Assembly (NCBI RefSeq): GCF_002294725.1
Contig: NZ_NSFT01000011.1
Span: 93,915 to 157,914, forward strand
Reading direction: 5' to 3'
DNA length: 64,000 nucleotides
Source of the DNA: Mesorhizobium sp. WSM4313
GTDB taxonomy: Bacteria; Pseudomonadota; Alphaproteobacteria; Rhizobiales; Rhizobiaceae
A model generated the notes under the pieces. The model ran no database searches and was not told the origin of the DNA. It saw only the letters and a list, made by a program, of their open reading frames with translations. Position numbers and translations under genes: made by a program. Positions 46,570 to 55,265 of this stretch are shown piece by piece; the stretch's first letter is position 1; each line of letters opens with the position of its first letter.

Positions 46570-47469
46570 ATGGATTACGCCTTGCAGCAACTCCTCAACG
46601 CGCTCGCCTTCGGTGCGGAATATTCCCTGGTGGCGCTCGGGCTCGCCGTCGTCTTCTCGATCATGGGGCTGGTGAATTTCGCCCATGGCGAGATCATCGG
46701 GGTCTCGGCCTACAGCGTGTTCCTGGCTGCCGCGCTCGGGCTGACCTCGCCCTTCGTCGCGGTGCTGCTTGCCGTCGGCATGGCGGCGCTGGCGGCGGTG
46801 GTGTTCGAACGCGTCGCCTTCCGGCCGGTGCGCTATGCGCCTACCACCACCGGGCTGCTCACCGCCTTCGGCGTGTCGATCGTGGTGCAGAACCTTTTCA
46901 TGCTTTTGATCTCGCCAAAGCCGCAGTCGGTCTCGATCCTCAACGGCTTGAACCAGATGTGGTTCTTCGGCCCCTTCGCCGTCTCCTCGCTGCAAGTGAT
47001 GGAACTGATCGTGTCGGGCCTGACCATCCTTGCGCTCGTGCTCTTCCTCAACCGCTCGACGCTCGGGCTCGCCATTCGCGCTGCCGCGCGCGACTTCGCC
47101 ACCGTGCGGCTGATGGGGATCAAGGCAAACCGGGTGATTGCCACGGCGTTTGCGATTTCGGGCGCGCTGGCGGGCATCGCCGCCGTCTTCATCCTGGCGC
47201 GGCGCGGCAGCGTCTCACCCGATCTCGGCTTCGGCCTGGTGCTGAAGGCCTTTGTCGCCTGCGTCATCGGCGGCTTCGGCTCGCTGCCGGGTGCTGCGGT
47301 CGGCGGCATGCTGCTCGGCTTCATCGAAGTCGGCCTGCTCGTCGCGCTGCCGCAGGAATATGCGGGCTTCCGGGACGCGCTCACCTACGCCATCATCGTC
47401 GCGCTGCTTGTCTACCGGCCGGAAGGCCTGCTTGGCCAGCGCATCGAACTCGGCGACAAAGAGATTTAG
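46570..47469 (+). CDS. livH: branched-chain amino acid-type ABC transporter permease (LivH-like)
   Basis: A 299-residue inner-membrane permease with about 8 hydrophobic segments. GLVNFAHGEIIGVSAY near residues 35-50 and the conserved cytoplasmic loop (RAAARDFATVRLMGI, then GALAGIAAV) are LivH hallmarks. It pairs with LivM to form the channel. The downstream livM start is 15 bases after its stop. Confidence 0.9.
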   Translation: MDYALQQLLNALAFGAEYSLVALGLAVVFSIMGLVNFAHGEIIGVSAYSVFLAAALGLTSPFVAVLLAVGMAALAAVVFERVAFRPVRYAPTTTGLLTAFGVSIVVQNLFMLLISPKPQSVSILNGLNQMWFFGPFAVSSLQVMELIVSGLTILALVLFLNRSTLGLAIRAAARDFATVRLMGIKANRVIATAFAISGALAGIAAVFILARRGSVSPDLGFGLVLKAFVACVIGGFGSLPGAAVGGMLLGFIEVGLLVALPQEYAGFRDALTYAIIVALLVYRPEGLLGQRIELGDKEI

Positions 47470-47484
47470 GGCGGGAGATCTGAC

Positions 47485-47547
47485 GTGGCAGGCTCCGAAC
47501 TCTCGCAAGCGGTCGAACAGATGGCGGCGCCGGCCGCCACCGCGTAG
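47485..47547 (+). other. 5' segment of livM ending in an in-frame TAG
   Basis: GTG 47485 lies 7 bases after GGGAG and opens a frame of 20 codons (VAGSELSQAVEQMAAPAATA) that meets TAG at 47545-47547. The frame is the same as that of the permease downstream. This looks like the true livM N-terminus cut by a nonsense codon. Confidence 0.6.
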
Positions 47548-47586
47548 CCCGGCAACGCGATCCTCCGCTCGCTGATCGGCGGGCTG

Positions 47587-48582
47587 GTGACAGCGCTGCC
47601 GGTGCTGGCGATCGGGCTCCTGGTGCTGAACTTCGCGCCGACCTACTACACTTTCCTGGCGCTCGGCGCCTTCGTGAACCTGATCGTCGTGGTCGGGCTG
47701 CAAGTGTTCATGGGCAATTCCAACATCGCCAATCTCGGCCACAGCGCCTTCGTCGGGCTTGGCGCCTATGGCGTCGCCATCCTGTCGACGCCGCTTGCCA
47801 TGAAGAAGCTGTCGATCCCCCACGCGCCGTTCGGCTTTGCGACGCTGGAGCTCGATCCGGTTTCGTCGGCGCTCATTGCGCTCTTGGTGATCGGCATCGT
47901 GGCGCTGGTCAGCGGCAAGGTGATCAGCCGGCTGTCGGGGGTCGCTGCGACCATCGTCAGCCTGGCGCTGCTCATCATCGTCCATTCGGTTTTCATCAAC
48001 TGGACCAATCTGTTCAAGGGCAACCAGGCTTTCTTCGGCATTCCGAAAGTGGTCGGCCTGCCGTGGATGCTGGTCTTCGCGGTGCTGGCGATCGTGGCGG
48101 CGCGACTGTTCAAGGACAGCCGCTGGGGTTTGCAGCTGCGGGCCAGCGCGCAGAGCCCTCAGGCTGCGGCTGCGCTCGGCATCGATGCGAAGAAACTGCG
48201 GCTCATGTCATGGGTGCTGTCGGCGCTGATCTGCGGGCTCGCCGGCGTGCTCTACGCCTATTTCGCCGGCACGATCAGCCCAAAACTGTTCTATTTCCAG
48301 ATGATCTTCAACACGCTGGCGATGCTGATCCTCGGCGGCATGGCAACGGTGACTGGGGCGGTCACCGGCGTCATCGTGCTTTCGATCGGGCTGGAATTCA
48401 TCCGCAGCATCGAGTCCGGCGTGACGGTCGCGGGTATCCAGATGCCGCAGCTGCTCGGCCTGTCGGGCGTGGCGCTCGGCGTTGTCATCGTGCTTTGCAT
48501 GGCGTTCCGGCCGAGCGGCATCAGCGGACGGCACGAGCTCGACGAGCTGCTCTCGCTTCTTTTGCGGCGCAGCGCCAAATAG
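47587..48582 (+). CDS. livM: branched-chain amino acid-type ABC transporter permease (LivM-like), 5' end interrupted
   Basis: A 331-residue permease with about 9-10 hydrophobic segments. NIANLGHSAFVGLGAYGVAI and the loop RASAQSPQAAAALGI are LivM hallmarks. The best-placed start (GTG 47485) is separated from the body by an in-frame TAG, so the listed start is the next usable codon, GTG 47587, which falls inside the first membrane helix and has no good ribosome site. The gene may be expressed by re-initiation, by suppression, or not at all. The rest is intact with no other stop. Confidence 0.8.
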   Translation: MTALPVLAIGLLVLNFAPTYYTFLALGAFVNLIVVVGLQVFMGNSNIANLGHSAFVGLGAYGVAILSTPLAMKKLSIPHAPFGFATLELDPVSSALIALLVIGIVALVSGKVISRLSGVAATIVSLALLIIVHSVFINWTNLFKGNQAFFGIPKVVGLPWMLVFAVLAIVAARLFKDSRWGLQLRASAQSPQAAAALGIDAKKLRLMSWVLSALICGLAGVLYAYFAGTISPKLFYFQMIFNTLAMLILGGMATVTGAVTGVIVLSIGLEFIRSIESGVTVAGIQMPQLLGLSGVALGVVIVLCMAFRPSGISGRHELDELLSLLLRRSAK

Positions 48583-48604
48583 CTTTTCCTGGTGGAGGTT
48601 GAAC

Positions 48605-49999
48605 GTGGAATTTGAGGACAGGGTGGCGGCGTATGCGCCGAAGCTCGAGGCGCTGCAGGCCGAGCTTGCATCGCGCGGCGTCGAATTCGTCGAGGTGCAT
48701 ACGGTCGACACCTCGGGCGTCGTACGCTCCAAGATCGCGCCGCTGAAGCTCTCCACAGCCGGTGAGTCGATCAATGCCATCCTCTATTGCGTCACGCATG
48801 GCGACGGCCAGCCGATGGGCGACGTCGCCTTCGCCTCGCCGAGCGCCAATGAGGAGAACGGCTTTCCTAATATCAAGGGTATCATCGATCCGGACACAGT
48901 GGTGCAGCATGGCTGGAAGCCGAAATTCGCCTCCGCCATCACGCGCTCCTACATGCTGGACGGCTCGATCTGCCCGTATGATCCGCGCGGCGTTCTGGCG
49001 CGCGTCGAGGAGCGTGCGCGGGCGCTTGGCTATGAGCCGAAATTCGCGCTCGAATACGAGTTCGGCATTTTCCACGCCGACCATGATCTGATGCGCGCCG
49101 GCCGCTATCGCGAGCTGAAGCCATGGGGCCATTCGCTGATCAACTACGACCTCGTGCGCAGCGGCGAATACCAGGATTTCGCCGCCGAGTTCATTACGCG
49201 CATGAAGAGCATCGACATCGGCGTCGCCTCGCTGGTGACCGAATATGGCTACGGCATGTATGAATACGCGCTAACGCCGAAGAGCGCGTTGGCGGCGGCG
49301 GATGCCGCGATGCGCGCCAAGCTGCATCTGCGCGAGCTGTGCGCCGAGCGTGGCTTGGTGGCGACCTTCATGACGCGCTTCCAGCCGCCGGGCAAGGAAA
49401 GCGCCTGCGGCGCGCACCATCATGTCAGCCTGTGGCGGGACGGCAAGCCGGCCTTCGCGGCTGGACCGAACCGGCTGACGCCGGTCGGCGAGAAATTCCT
49501 CGCCGGCGTGCTCAACCGCATGCAGGAGACCCATATTTTCTTCCGGCCGACGGTCAACTCCTACCGCCGCTTCGATCGCGGCGCGTGGTCGCCGGAAGAC
49601 GTCGCCTGGGGCTTCGAGAACCGCACCGCGCCGATCCGCGCCATCACCACGCCAAACGATGCCGCGTGCCGGTTCGAGCACCGGGCGCCTGGCGCCGACG
49701 TCAATCCCTATCTCTCGATCGCCGCGATCCTGGCGGCCGGCTGCGAAGGCATCGAGAAGGATTTACCGCTCGAGGCGCCGGTGACGAGCAACCTCGCCAA
49801 TCTCGACAAGCCGAAGCTGCCGCGCACGCTGAATGCTTCTATTGAAGCCTTCGCCGCATCCGATTTCTGCGCCGAGGCGTTCGGCGAAGCGTTCCGCGAC
49901 AACTACGCCGAAAGCCGCCGCGCCGAGCAGGCGGCCTTCGATGCCTGGCAGGCCTCGCATATCACGGACTTCGAGTGGCAGCGCTATTTCGTCAGCTGA
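48605..49999 (+). CDS. glutamine synthetase family protein (possible gamma-glutamyl-amine ligase, PuuA-like)
   Basis: A 464-residue GS-fold enzyme. Metal/nucleotide-binding segments EYEFGIF (about 150-156) and ESACGAHHHVSLW (about 265-277), and the C-terminal RPTVNSYRRF and ENRTAPIR, are present, so the catalytic core looks complete. Within this locus it more likely gamma-glutamylates an amine or amino acid (as PuuA does) than makes bulk glutamine. GTG 48605 follows GGTGGAGG. It lies 22 bases after livM and ends the operon; an imperfect hairpin follows. Confidence 0.85.
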   Translation: MEFEDRVAAYAPKLEALQAELASRGVEFVEVHTVDTSGVVRSKIAPLKLSTAGESINAILYCVTHGDGQPMGDVAFASPSANEENGFPNIKGIIDPDTVVQHGWKPKFASAITRSYMLDGSICPYDPRGVLARVEERARALGYEPKFALEYEFGIFHADHDLMRAGRYRELKPWGHSLINYDLVRSGEYQDFAAEFITRMKSIDIGVASLVTEYGYGMYEYALTPKSALAAADAAMRAKLHLRELCAERGLVATFMTRFQPPGKESACGAHHHVSLWRDGKPAFAAGPNRLTPVGEKFLAGVLNRMQETHIFFRPTVNSYRRFDRGAWSPEDVAWGFENRTAPIRAITTPNDAACRFEHRAPGADVNPYLSIAAILAAGCEGIEKDLPLEAPVTSNLANLDKPKLPRTLNASIEAFAASDFCAEAFGEAFRDNYAESRRAEQAAFDAWQASHITDFEWQRYFVS

Positions 50000-50027
50000 G
50001 CTGCCTGAAGATTTCCAACGTTTCGCA

Positions 50028-50058
50028 ACCCGGCGATCAGTTCCGCTGATCGCTGGGT
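50028..50058 (+). terminator. hairpin after the glutamine-synthetase-like gene
   Basis: ACCCGGCGATCAG/CTGATCGCTGGGT, 12 of 13 positions paired, loop TTCCG (50041-50045). There is no T run, so termination would be weak or factor-assisted. Confidence 0.45.
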
Positions 50059-50164
50059 CAAGCGAATTGGTGTGACATTGGAGGCGACGCTCTCTAAATC
50101 AAGCCGCTCTCAAAGCGCGTGCGCTGAACGAATCCAGGCGACGCGCTTTAAGTCTTTTGTTGAT

Positions 50165-50209
50165 GCATGTCGTTGTCCCAGAACCGCTGCGCACTTCTGG
50201 GCGACATGC
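50165..50209 (+). repeat. short palindromic intergenic repeat, copy 2 (azlC leader)
   Basis: GCATGTCG-TTGT-CCCAGAA, spacer CCGCTGCGCAC, TTCTGGG-CGACATGC: 15 paired bases with a 4-base bulge. The copy at 11223-11256 has the same bulge and spacer. It ends only about 15 bases before the azlC start, so the RNA hairpin could affect azlC translation. Confidence 0.8.
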
Positions 50210-50223
50210 ACGAGGAGCGGCGC

Positions 50224-50952
50224 ATGGCAGCGGAAGCAATCTCTGAAGGCAGAACGGGCGGCGATTTCTGGGACGGCGTGCGGCTTTCAATGCCGGTGGT
50301 CGTCGCCTCCGCGCCGTTCGCGATCCTGTTCGGCACGATCGCCGTCGACAATGGGTTTTCCGTCCTCGAAGCCTTCCTGATGAGCGCCATGATCTATGGC
50401 GGCGCCAGCCAGATGGTCGGCATCGAACTGTTCGGCCAGCATGTCGCGCCATGGCTGATTGTGCTGTCGATCTTCGCGGTGAACTTTCGCCACGTGCTCT
50501 ATTCGGCCGGCATCGGCAGGCGCATCGCGCATTGGCCGGTGCTGCAGCAGGCGCTCGGCTATTTCATCCTGACGGATCCGCAATTCGCCATCGCCGAGGC
50601 GAGGGCGGAGTCCGGCCGTCCCGTCGGCTTCGTCTGGTATCTGGGGCTAGGCCTGCCGGTCTATGTGTTCTGGGTTATCGAAAGCGGATTGGGTGCGGTG
50701 TTCGGCAAGCTGATCCCCGACACGCATGCGCTGGGCATCGATTTCCTTTTGCCGATCTATTTCCTGGGCCTGGTGCTCGGCTTTCGCAAACGGCCGCTCT
50801 GGGCGCCCGTCGTCGCCGCCAGCGCCGTCGCCTCGATCATCGCCTATCGAACCGTGGGCTCACCCTGGCATGTCTCGATCGGCGCGGTCGCCGGCATCGT
50901 CCTGGCGGTGATCCTGCCGCCGCATCACAGCGGCGTGGGCAAGCGGCCATGA
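50224..50952 (+). CDS. azlC: AzlC-family amino acid exporter, large subunit
   Basis: A 242-residue inner-membrane protein of the AzlC/YgaZ family with about 6-7 hydrophobic segments; FWDGVRLSMPVVVASAPFAI, IYGGASQM and VNFRHVLYSA are family signatures. With AzlD it forms a branched-chain amino acid exporter (known for YgaZH and AzlCD). The start at 50224 follows GAGGAG; ATGs at 50206 and 50167 are alternatives. ATGA couples it to azlD. Confidence 0.87.
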   Translation: MAAEAISEGRTGGDFWDGVRLSMPVVVASAPFAILFGTIAVDNGFSVLEAFLMSAMIYGGASQMVGIELFGQHVAPWLIVLSIFAVNFRHVLYSAGIGRRIAHWPVLQQALGYFILTDPQFAIAEARAESGRPVGFVWYLGLGLPVYVFWVIESGLGAVFGKLIPDTHALGIDFLLPIYFLGLVLGFRKRPLWAPVVAASAVASIIAYRTVGSPWHVSIGAVAGIVLAVILPPHHSGVGKRP

Positions 50953-51245
50953 GCACGACCTTCTGGATCATCCTGGCCGGCGCCGTCGCCACCTATCTGA
51001 CCCGTGTCGGCGGCCACCTCGTCATCTCGCGCTTTGAGAACATCCATCCGCGCGTCGAGGCCGGGTTGAACGCCGTGCCGGCCGCGGTGCTGACGACGCT
51101 CGTCGCGCCGGAACTGCTGCATGCCGGGCCGGCCGAATGGGCGGCGCTGATCGTCACTGTGCTGGTGTCGCTGCGCGGCGGCCTGATGGCGATGTTTCTG
51201 GCTGGGGCCGCTGTCCTGATTCTGGCGAGGCAGTTCGTCGGATAG
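50949..51245 (+). CDS. azlD: AzlD-family exporter, small subunit
   Basis: A 98-residue protein with three to four hydrophobic segments, including the family N-terminus WIILAGAVATYLTRVGGHL. It is the partner of AzlC and overlaps it by 4 bases. No other gene follows on this strand before the repeat region. Confidence 0.87.
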   Translation: MSTTFWIILAGAVATYLTRVGGHLVISRFENIHPRVEAGLNAVPAAVLTTLVAPELLHAGPAEWAALIVTVLVSLRGGLMAMFLAGAAVLILARQFVG

Positions 51246-51692
51246 CTTTCCATCCTGAATGGCTGGCGCTGCCCCTCATTGTCCTGCCCGTCCTCCGCAG
51301 CAGCTTCGGAGGATGAACTGGGCATTTCTCGCTGTGGAGCGCTAGGGGATGCACACATTTCCCAAGCGGCTGGTTTTTGGACGATAGCGTGCATAGCAGC
51401 TTGGCGCATGCATTGTCTTACGCTGCGCTGGTCGACCCCCACTCCGTCTCGGCTTCGCCGAGCCACCTCTCCCCCGATCGACGGGGGAGAGGAAAGGCGC
51501 CGAGCTTTTTGCCGCCAACGCTCGTCCAGCAAGGCTCCCTTCCTTTCCCTCCGGAGGGGGAAAGGTGGCGCTGCGAAGCAGCGACGGATTGGGGGAACCA
51601 CGTGGCAATCAAGGCTTCGGCCTGATCAGTCGCGCCAGTCACAGAAGATGTGTGCATGGCGTAGCCGTCGAACCGGGAGACAGAAGCTCACA
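51246..51692. repeat. intergenic region with RIME-like palindromic repeats
   Basis: A 447-bp convergent region. It contains several stacked dyads: CTCGGCTTCGCCGAG near 51448, CCTCTCCCCC/GGGGGAGAGG (51466-51475 and 51483-51492), and CCTTTCCCTCC/GGAGGGGGAAAGG around 51542-51565. This mosaic of small palindromes resembles rhizobial intergenic mosaic elements (RIME), and its poly-C/poly-G hairpins could also end transcription from both sides. No gene is supported. Confidence 0.65.
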
Positions 51693-53537
51693 TCAAATCT
51701 TGGCGTCGTGGGGCAGCGGCGCGGTAGCTTTCTCCAGCCAGGCCAGCGTTTCGCCGTCGACCATCGGGCCGATCTCGGACAGCACCCGGGCGTGATAGCG
51801 GTCCAGCCACTGCAACTCGTCCCGATGCAGCAGGTCGGTGCGGATCAGCCGCTTGTCGATCGGCGCCAGCGTCAGCGTCTCGAAGCCGTGCATGGCGATG
51901 TCGCCGCCCTCGATCTGCTCTGCCGGCGTGACCAGGAGCAGGTTCTCGATGCGGATGCCGTAGGCGCCTTCCTTGTAGTAGCCCGGTTCGTTGGACAGCA
52001 TCATGCCGGCAAGCAGCTTTTCTGTGCCGGTGCGGGCGATGCGCTGCGGCCCTTCATGCACGGCGAGGTAGGAGCCGACCCCGTGGCCGGTGCCGTGGGC
52101 GAAGTCGCAGCCATGCTTCCACAGCGCCACGCGGGCAACGGCGTCGATCTCCGAACCGCGCGTGCCGGCGGGGAAGCGCAGCGTCGAGATGCCGATCATG
52201 CCCTTCAGCACGAGGGTGAAGCGCTCGCGCATCTCCTCGCTCGGCTGGCCGATCGGCACGGTGCGGGTGATGTCGGTCGTGCCGTCCTGATACTGGCCGC
52301 CGGAATCGAGCAGGAACAGCTCGCCGCTTTCAAGCTTGCGGCTGGTGGCGCGCGAGACGCGGTAGTGCATGATGGCGCCGTTCGGGCCGGCGCCGGAAAT
52401 CGTGTCGAAGGAGACGTCGCGCAGCGGCATCTGCGTTTCCTCGCCGGTCTGCCGGCGCACCTCCTCAAGCTTGGTGACGACGGCGATTTCGTCCAGCGTG
52501 CCGGGCTTCTGGCGGTCGAGCCAGCACAGCAACTTGGCGACCGCGGCGCCGTCGCGGCGATGCGCGGCGCGGCTGCCGGCGATCTCGGCCTGGTTCTTGG
52601 TCGCGCGGGGGATACGCGCCGGGTCGGCCGCCAAGACGACCGTGCCGCCATTGTCCTCGACCAGCATGCGGAGCTTCTCCGCCGCCAGCACCGGATCGAG
52701 CGCGATCTTGGCGCCGTCCTTGGCTAGCGCGACGATGGCGGCTTCGAACTCGCCCGGATCATGCGGATCGGCAAGCTGGGTGAGATAGGCTGCGACCTGG
52801 CGCGGGAATTTACGCTGGTCCATGAACAGCTGATGCTTGCCGTCGGCGGCGAGGATGGCGAAGCCCAGCGCCAGCGGCGTATGCGGCACGTCGCCGCCAC
52901 GGATGTTGAAAGCCCAGGCGATCGAGGACGGATCGGTCAGCACCGCATGGGTGGCGCCGTCCTTTTCGATCGCGCCTGCCAGCCGCTTGAGCTTGTCCTT
53001 GGCGAGCTCGCCGGCAAGGTTTTGCGGATGGATCTCGACAGCCGCGCGGGGCGGTTCCGGCTGATCCGTCCAGATGATGTCGACGGGATTCCTGTCGAGC
53101 GGCACCAATGTCGCGCCGGATTGCTCGGCCGATGCCTTCAGCGCCTTGATCTCGCCGATCGTGTGCAGCCAGGGGTCGAAGCCGAGCCTTGCGCCCTTGC
53201 CGAGATTGTCCTTGATCCAACTGGCCGGCGGATTGTCGACAAGGCTTTCGACGGTGAAGATCGACAGGTCGACCTCATTGCGCACCTGCAGCGTGTAGCG
53301 GCCGTCGACGAAGATGAAGGCGCGGTCGCGCAGCACGATCGCGACGCCGGCCGAACCGGAAAAGCCAGTCAGCCACTTCAGCCGCGCCGAGCGGTCGGCG
53401 ACATATTCGCCCTGGTGCTCGTCCGCGCGGGGAACAAGGAAGCCATCCAAACCATTCTCGGCCAGCCATTGCCGCAGCTGCGCCACACGCGGCTTACCGA
53501 CGGCAGGATCACCAGCGGAATCAAAGGTCTGGAACAT
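51693..53537 (-). CDS. pepP: Xaa-Pro aminopeptidase (aminopeptidase P family)
   Basis: A 614-residue M24 metallopeptidase of the long, eukaryote-like aminopeptidase P type: two N-terminal creatinase-like domains, a pita-bread catalytic domain from about residue 310, and a C-terminal extension (LAPIDKRLI, then WLDRYHARV). Metal-binding and catalytic segments DSGGQYQDGTTDITRT, HGTGHGVGSYLAVHEGP and LSNEPGYYKEGAYGIRIEN are all present. It releases N-terminal residues preceding proline. It is transcribed towards azlD; prmA lies behind it on the same strand. Confidence 0.92.
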   Translation of the reverse strand: MFQTFDSAGDPAVGKPRVAQLRQWLAENGLDGFLVPRADEHQGEYVADRSARLKWLTGFSGSAGVAIVLRDRAFIFVDGRYTLQVRNEVDLSIFTVESLVDNPPASWIKDNLGKGARLGFDPWLHTIGEIKALKASAEQSGATLVPLDRNPVDIIWTDQPEPPRAAVEIHPQNLAGELAKDKLKRLAGAIEKDGATHAVLTDPSSIAWAFNIRGGDVPHTPLALGFAILAADGKHQLFMDQRKFPRQVAAYLTQLADPHDPGEFEAAIVALAKDGAKIALDPVLAAEKLRMLVEDNGGTVVLAADPARIPRATKNQAEIAGSRAAHRRDGAAVAKLLCWLDRQKPGTLDEIAVVTKLEEVRRQTGEETQMPLRDVSFDTISGAGPNGAIMHYRVSRATSRKLESGELFLLDSGGQYQDGTTDITRTVPIGQPSEEMRERFTLVLKGMIGISTLRFPAGTRGSEIDAVARVALWKHGCDFAHGTGHGVGSYLAVHEGPQRIARTGTEKLLAGMMLSNEPGYYKEGAYGIRIENLLLVTPAEQIEGGDIAMHGFETLTLAPIDKRLIRTDLLHRDELQWLDRYHARVLSEIGPMVDGETLAWLEKATAPLPHDAKI

Positions 53538-53635
53538 TTTTGGCCTCTCTTCGATGCTTGTTGCGAGGGTAGCGCATGACCCCGGAAATCGGAATCGATT
53601 TCGGCAGGGCCAGATCGGCTGGATGCAACCCGGCC

Positions 53636-54508
53636 TCAGCGCTTGAGGTGGATGGTCACCCAGCCCTCGCGATGCAAGGTGCGCACGTGGCGGAAAGCCT
53701 GTCCGACATAGGCCGAGATCACCGCGTCGCGCTGCCGGTCGAGGATGCCGGAGAGCACCAGCGAGCCGCCGAGCCTGATGTGCTTGGCCATTTCGGGCGC
53801 GAGCCGCATCAGCGGCCGGGCCAGGATGTTGGCGACGATGAGGTCGAAAGGTGCGCGCCTGGCGAAGATCGGATGATGGAAGCCGGGCGCCGTCACCGTC
53901 TCGACCAGCGCCTTGACGTGGTTGAGGCGGGCATTGGCGGCGGCGACGCGGACGGCGACTGGATCGATGTCGGTCGCCAGCACCGGGATATGCGCGAGCT
54001 TGGCCAGCGCAATCGCAAGCACGGCGCTGCCGGTGCCGAGGTCGAGCGCGTTGCGCGGCCGCTCGCGCAGCACCACCTGCTCCAGAACTTCGAGGCAGCC
54101 GGCGGTGGTGCCGTGGTGTCCGGTGCCGAAGGCAAGGCCCGCCTCGATCTCGATGGCGAGATCGCCGCTGCGACGCTTGGCCCGGTCGTGCGAGCCGTGG
54201 ACGAAGAAGCGTCCGGCGCGGACCGGCTTCAAGCCTTCCAGCGAGCGCGACACCCAGTCGACGTCGGGAAGGACCTCACGCTCGACAGGCTTCGGCAGGC
54301 CGAGACCGGCGAGGACATCCCTGACTCGGACCTCGACAGGATCGACGTCGCCATCGGCGTAGAGCGACACTTCGTGGATATCTTTTTCCTCGTCGAGCTC
54401 CAGCACGGCGATGGGCAGGCCGTCCTCCTCGAAGGCGGCGTCCAGTGCGGCAAAGATGCGGTCGGCCTCGAGCTTGTTGGCGGTGAAGTGGAGCCTAGTC
54501 TGGCCCAT
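53636..54508 (-). CDS. prmA: ribosomal protein L11 methyltransferase PrmA
   Basis: A 290-residue class I methyltransferase with a SAM-binding motif LDLGTGSAVLAIAL, the upstream segment GLAFGTGHHGTTAGCLE characteristic of PrmA, and VANILARPL as the catalytic-loop motif. It methylates L11 in the ribosome. The start at 54508 (MGQTRLHFTA) shares a base with the stop of the upstream Sco-like gene (TGATG); the frame extends further but that part is not coding. Confidence 0.92.
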   Translation of the reverse strand: MGQTRLHFTANKLEADRIFAALDAAFEEDGLPIAVLELDEEKDIHEVSLYADGDVDPVEVRVRDVLAGLGLPKPVEREVLPDVDWVSRSLEGLKPVRAGRFFVHGSHDRAKRRSGDLAIEIEAGLAFGTGHHGTTAGCLEVLEQVVLRERPRNALDLGTGSAVLAIALAKLAHIPVLATDIDPVAVRVAAANARLNHVKALVETVTAPGFHHPIFARRAPFDLIVANILARPLMRLAPEMAKHIRLGGSLVLSGILDRQRDAVISAYVGQAFRHVRTLHREGWVTIHLKR

Positions 54509-55092
54509 CAGGTTTGCCCACCCGCAGCCAGCCGCTTCAGCTTGGCTATCGCGGTGTCGGCGCTCTCCCCATAGGCGATGGTGCCGGCGAAATCGCCCTT
54601 GGCGTTGAGCAGCAGCACCGAGGCCGTGTGGTCCATCGTGTAGTCGCCGTCGCCGGTGTCGACCTTCTTCCAATAGATACCGAAGGCCTTGGCCATGGCG
54701 TGCACCTTGTCCGGATCGCCGGTGATGCCGGTGATCCGGTCGGAGAAGTTGCTGACATAGGTGTTCATCGTCTCCGGCGTGTCGCGTTCGGGATCGACGG
54801 TGACGAAATAGGCGTTGAGGTCCTTGCCGCTGTCGCCCATCGTCTTCAGCCAGCCGGCGAGCTCAAACAGTGTCGTCGGGCAGACTTCAGGGCAATGGGT
54901 GAAGCCGAAGAACACGACGCTGGGGTGTCCCCTGAAGGCGGCTTCGGTGATCGGCGCGCCTTTCTGGTCGACCAGCGTGAAGGGCGCGCCGAAGGGCTCG
55001 CCGCCATAGTGGCCCCGGTACCAGTCGAATGTCAGCCAGCCGATGCCCGCCGCCATCAGGACGAGAATGCCGACCAGGATTGAGCGCATCAT
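54508..55092 (-). CDS. Sco1/SenC copper chaperone-like protein
   Basis: A 194-residue thioredoxin-fold protein with an N-terminal membrane anchor (about 4-22). It carries the Sco copper motif CPEVC (Cys67, Cys71) and the distal His155 (DHTASV). Sco proteins deliver copper to the CuA site of cytochrome oxidase or act as thiol reductants. Two adjacent ATGs (55092, 55089) are possible starts. It is upstream of and coupled to prmA, and divergent from creA. Confidence 0.88.
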   Translation of the reverse strand: MMRSILVGILVLMAAGIGWLTFDWYRGHYGGEPFGAPFTLVDQKGAPITEAAFRGHPSVVFFGFTHCPEVCPTTLFELAGWLKTMGDSGKDLNAYFVTVDPERDTPETMNTYVSNFSDRITGITGDPDKVHAMAKAFGIYWKKVDTGDGDYTMDHTASVLLLNAKGDFAGTIAYGESADTAIAKLKRLAAGGQT

Positions 55093-55265
55093 TAGTGAAT
55101 GTCCGTTGCTTTGGCTGGAAGCCAGTTCGGCGACAGTCTTAGCGGGTCGGCGCCGGGCGCGCAAAGATGTCGCGTTGCCGCAAGCCGCCGGGCGGGCCGA
55201 TCGGCTTGCAAACGCCACGATCCTGTCCCACCTGACGTCGGCAAACGTGAACCGAGGAGGCTTCC

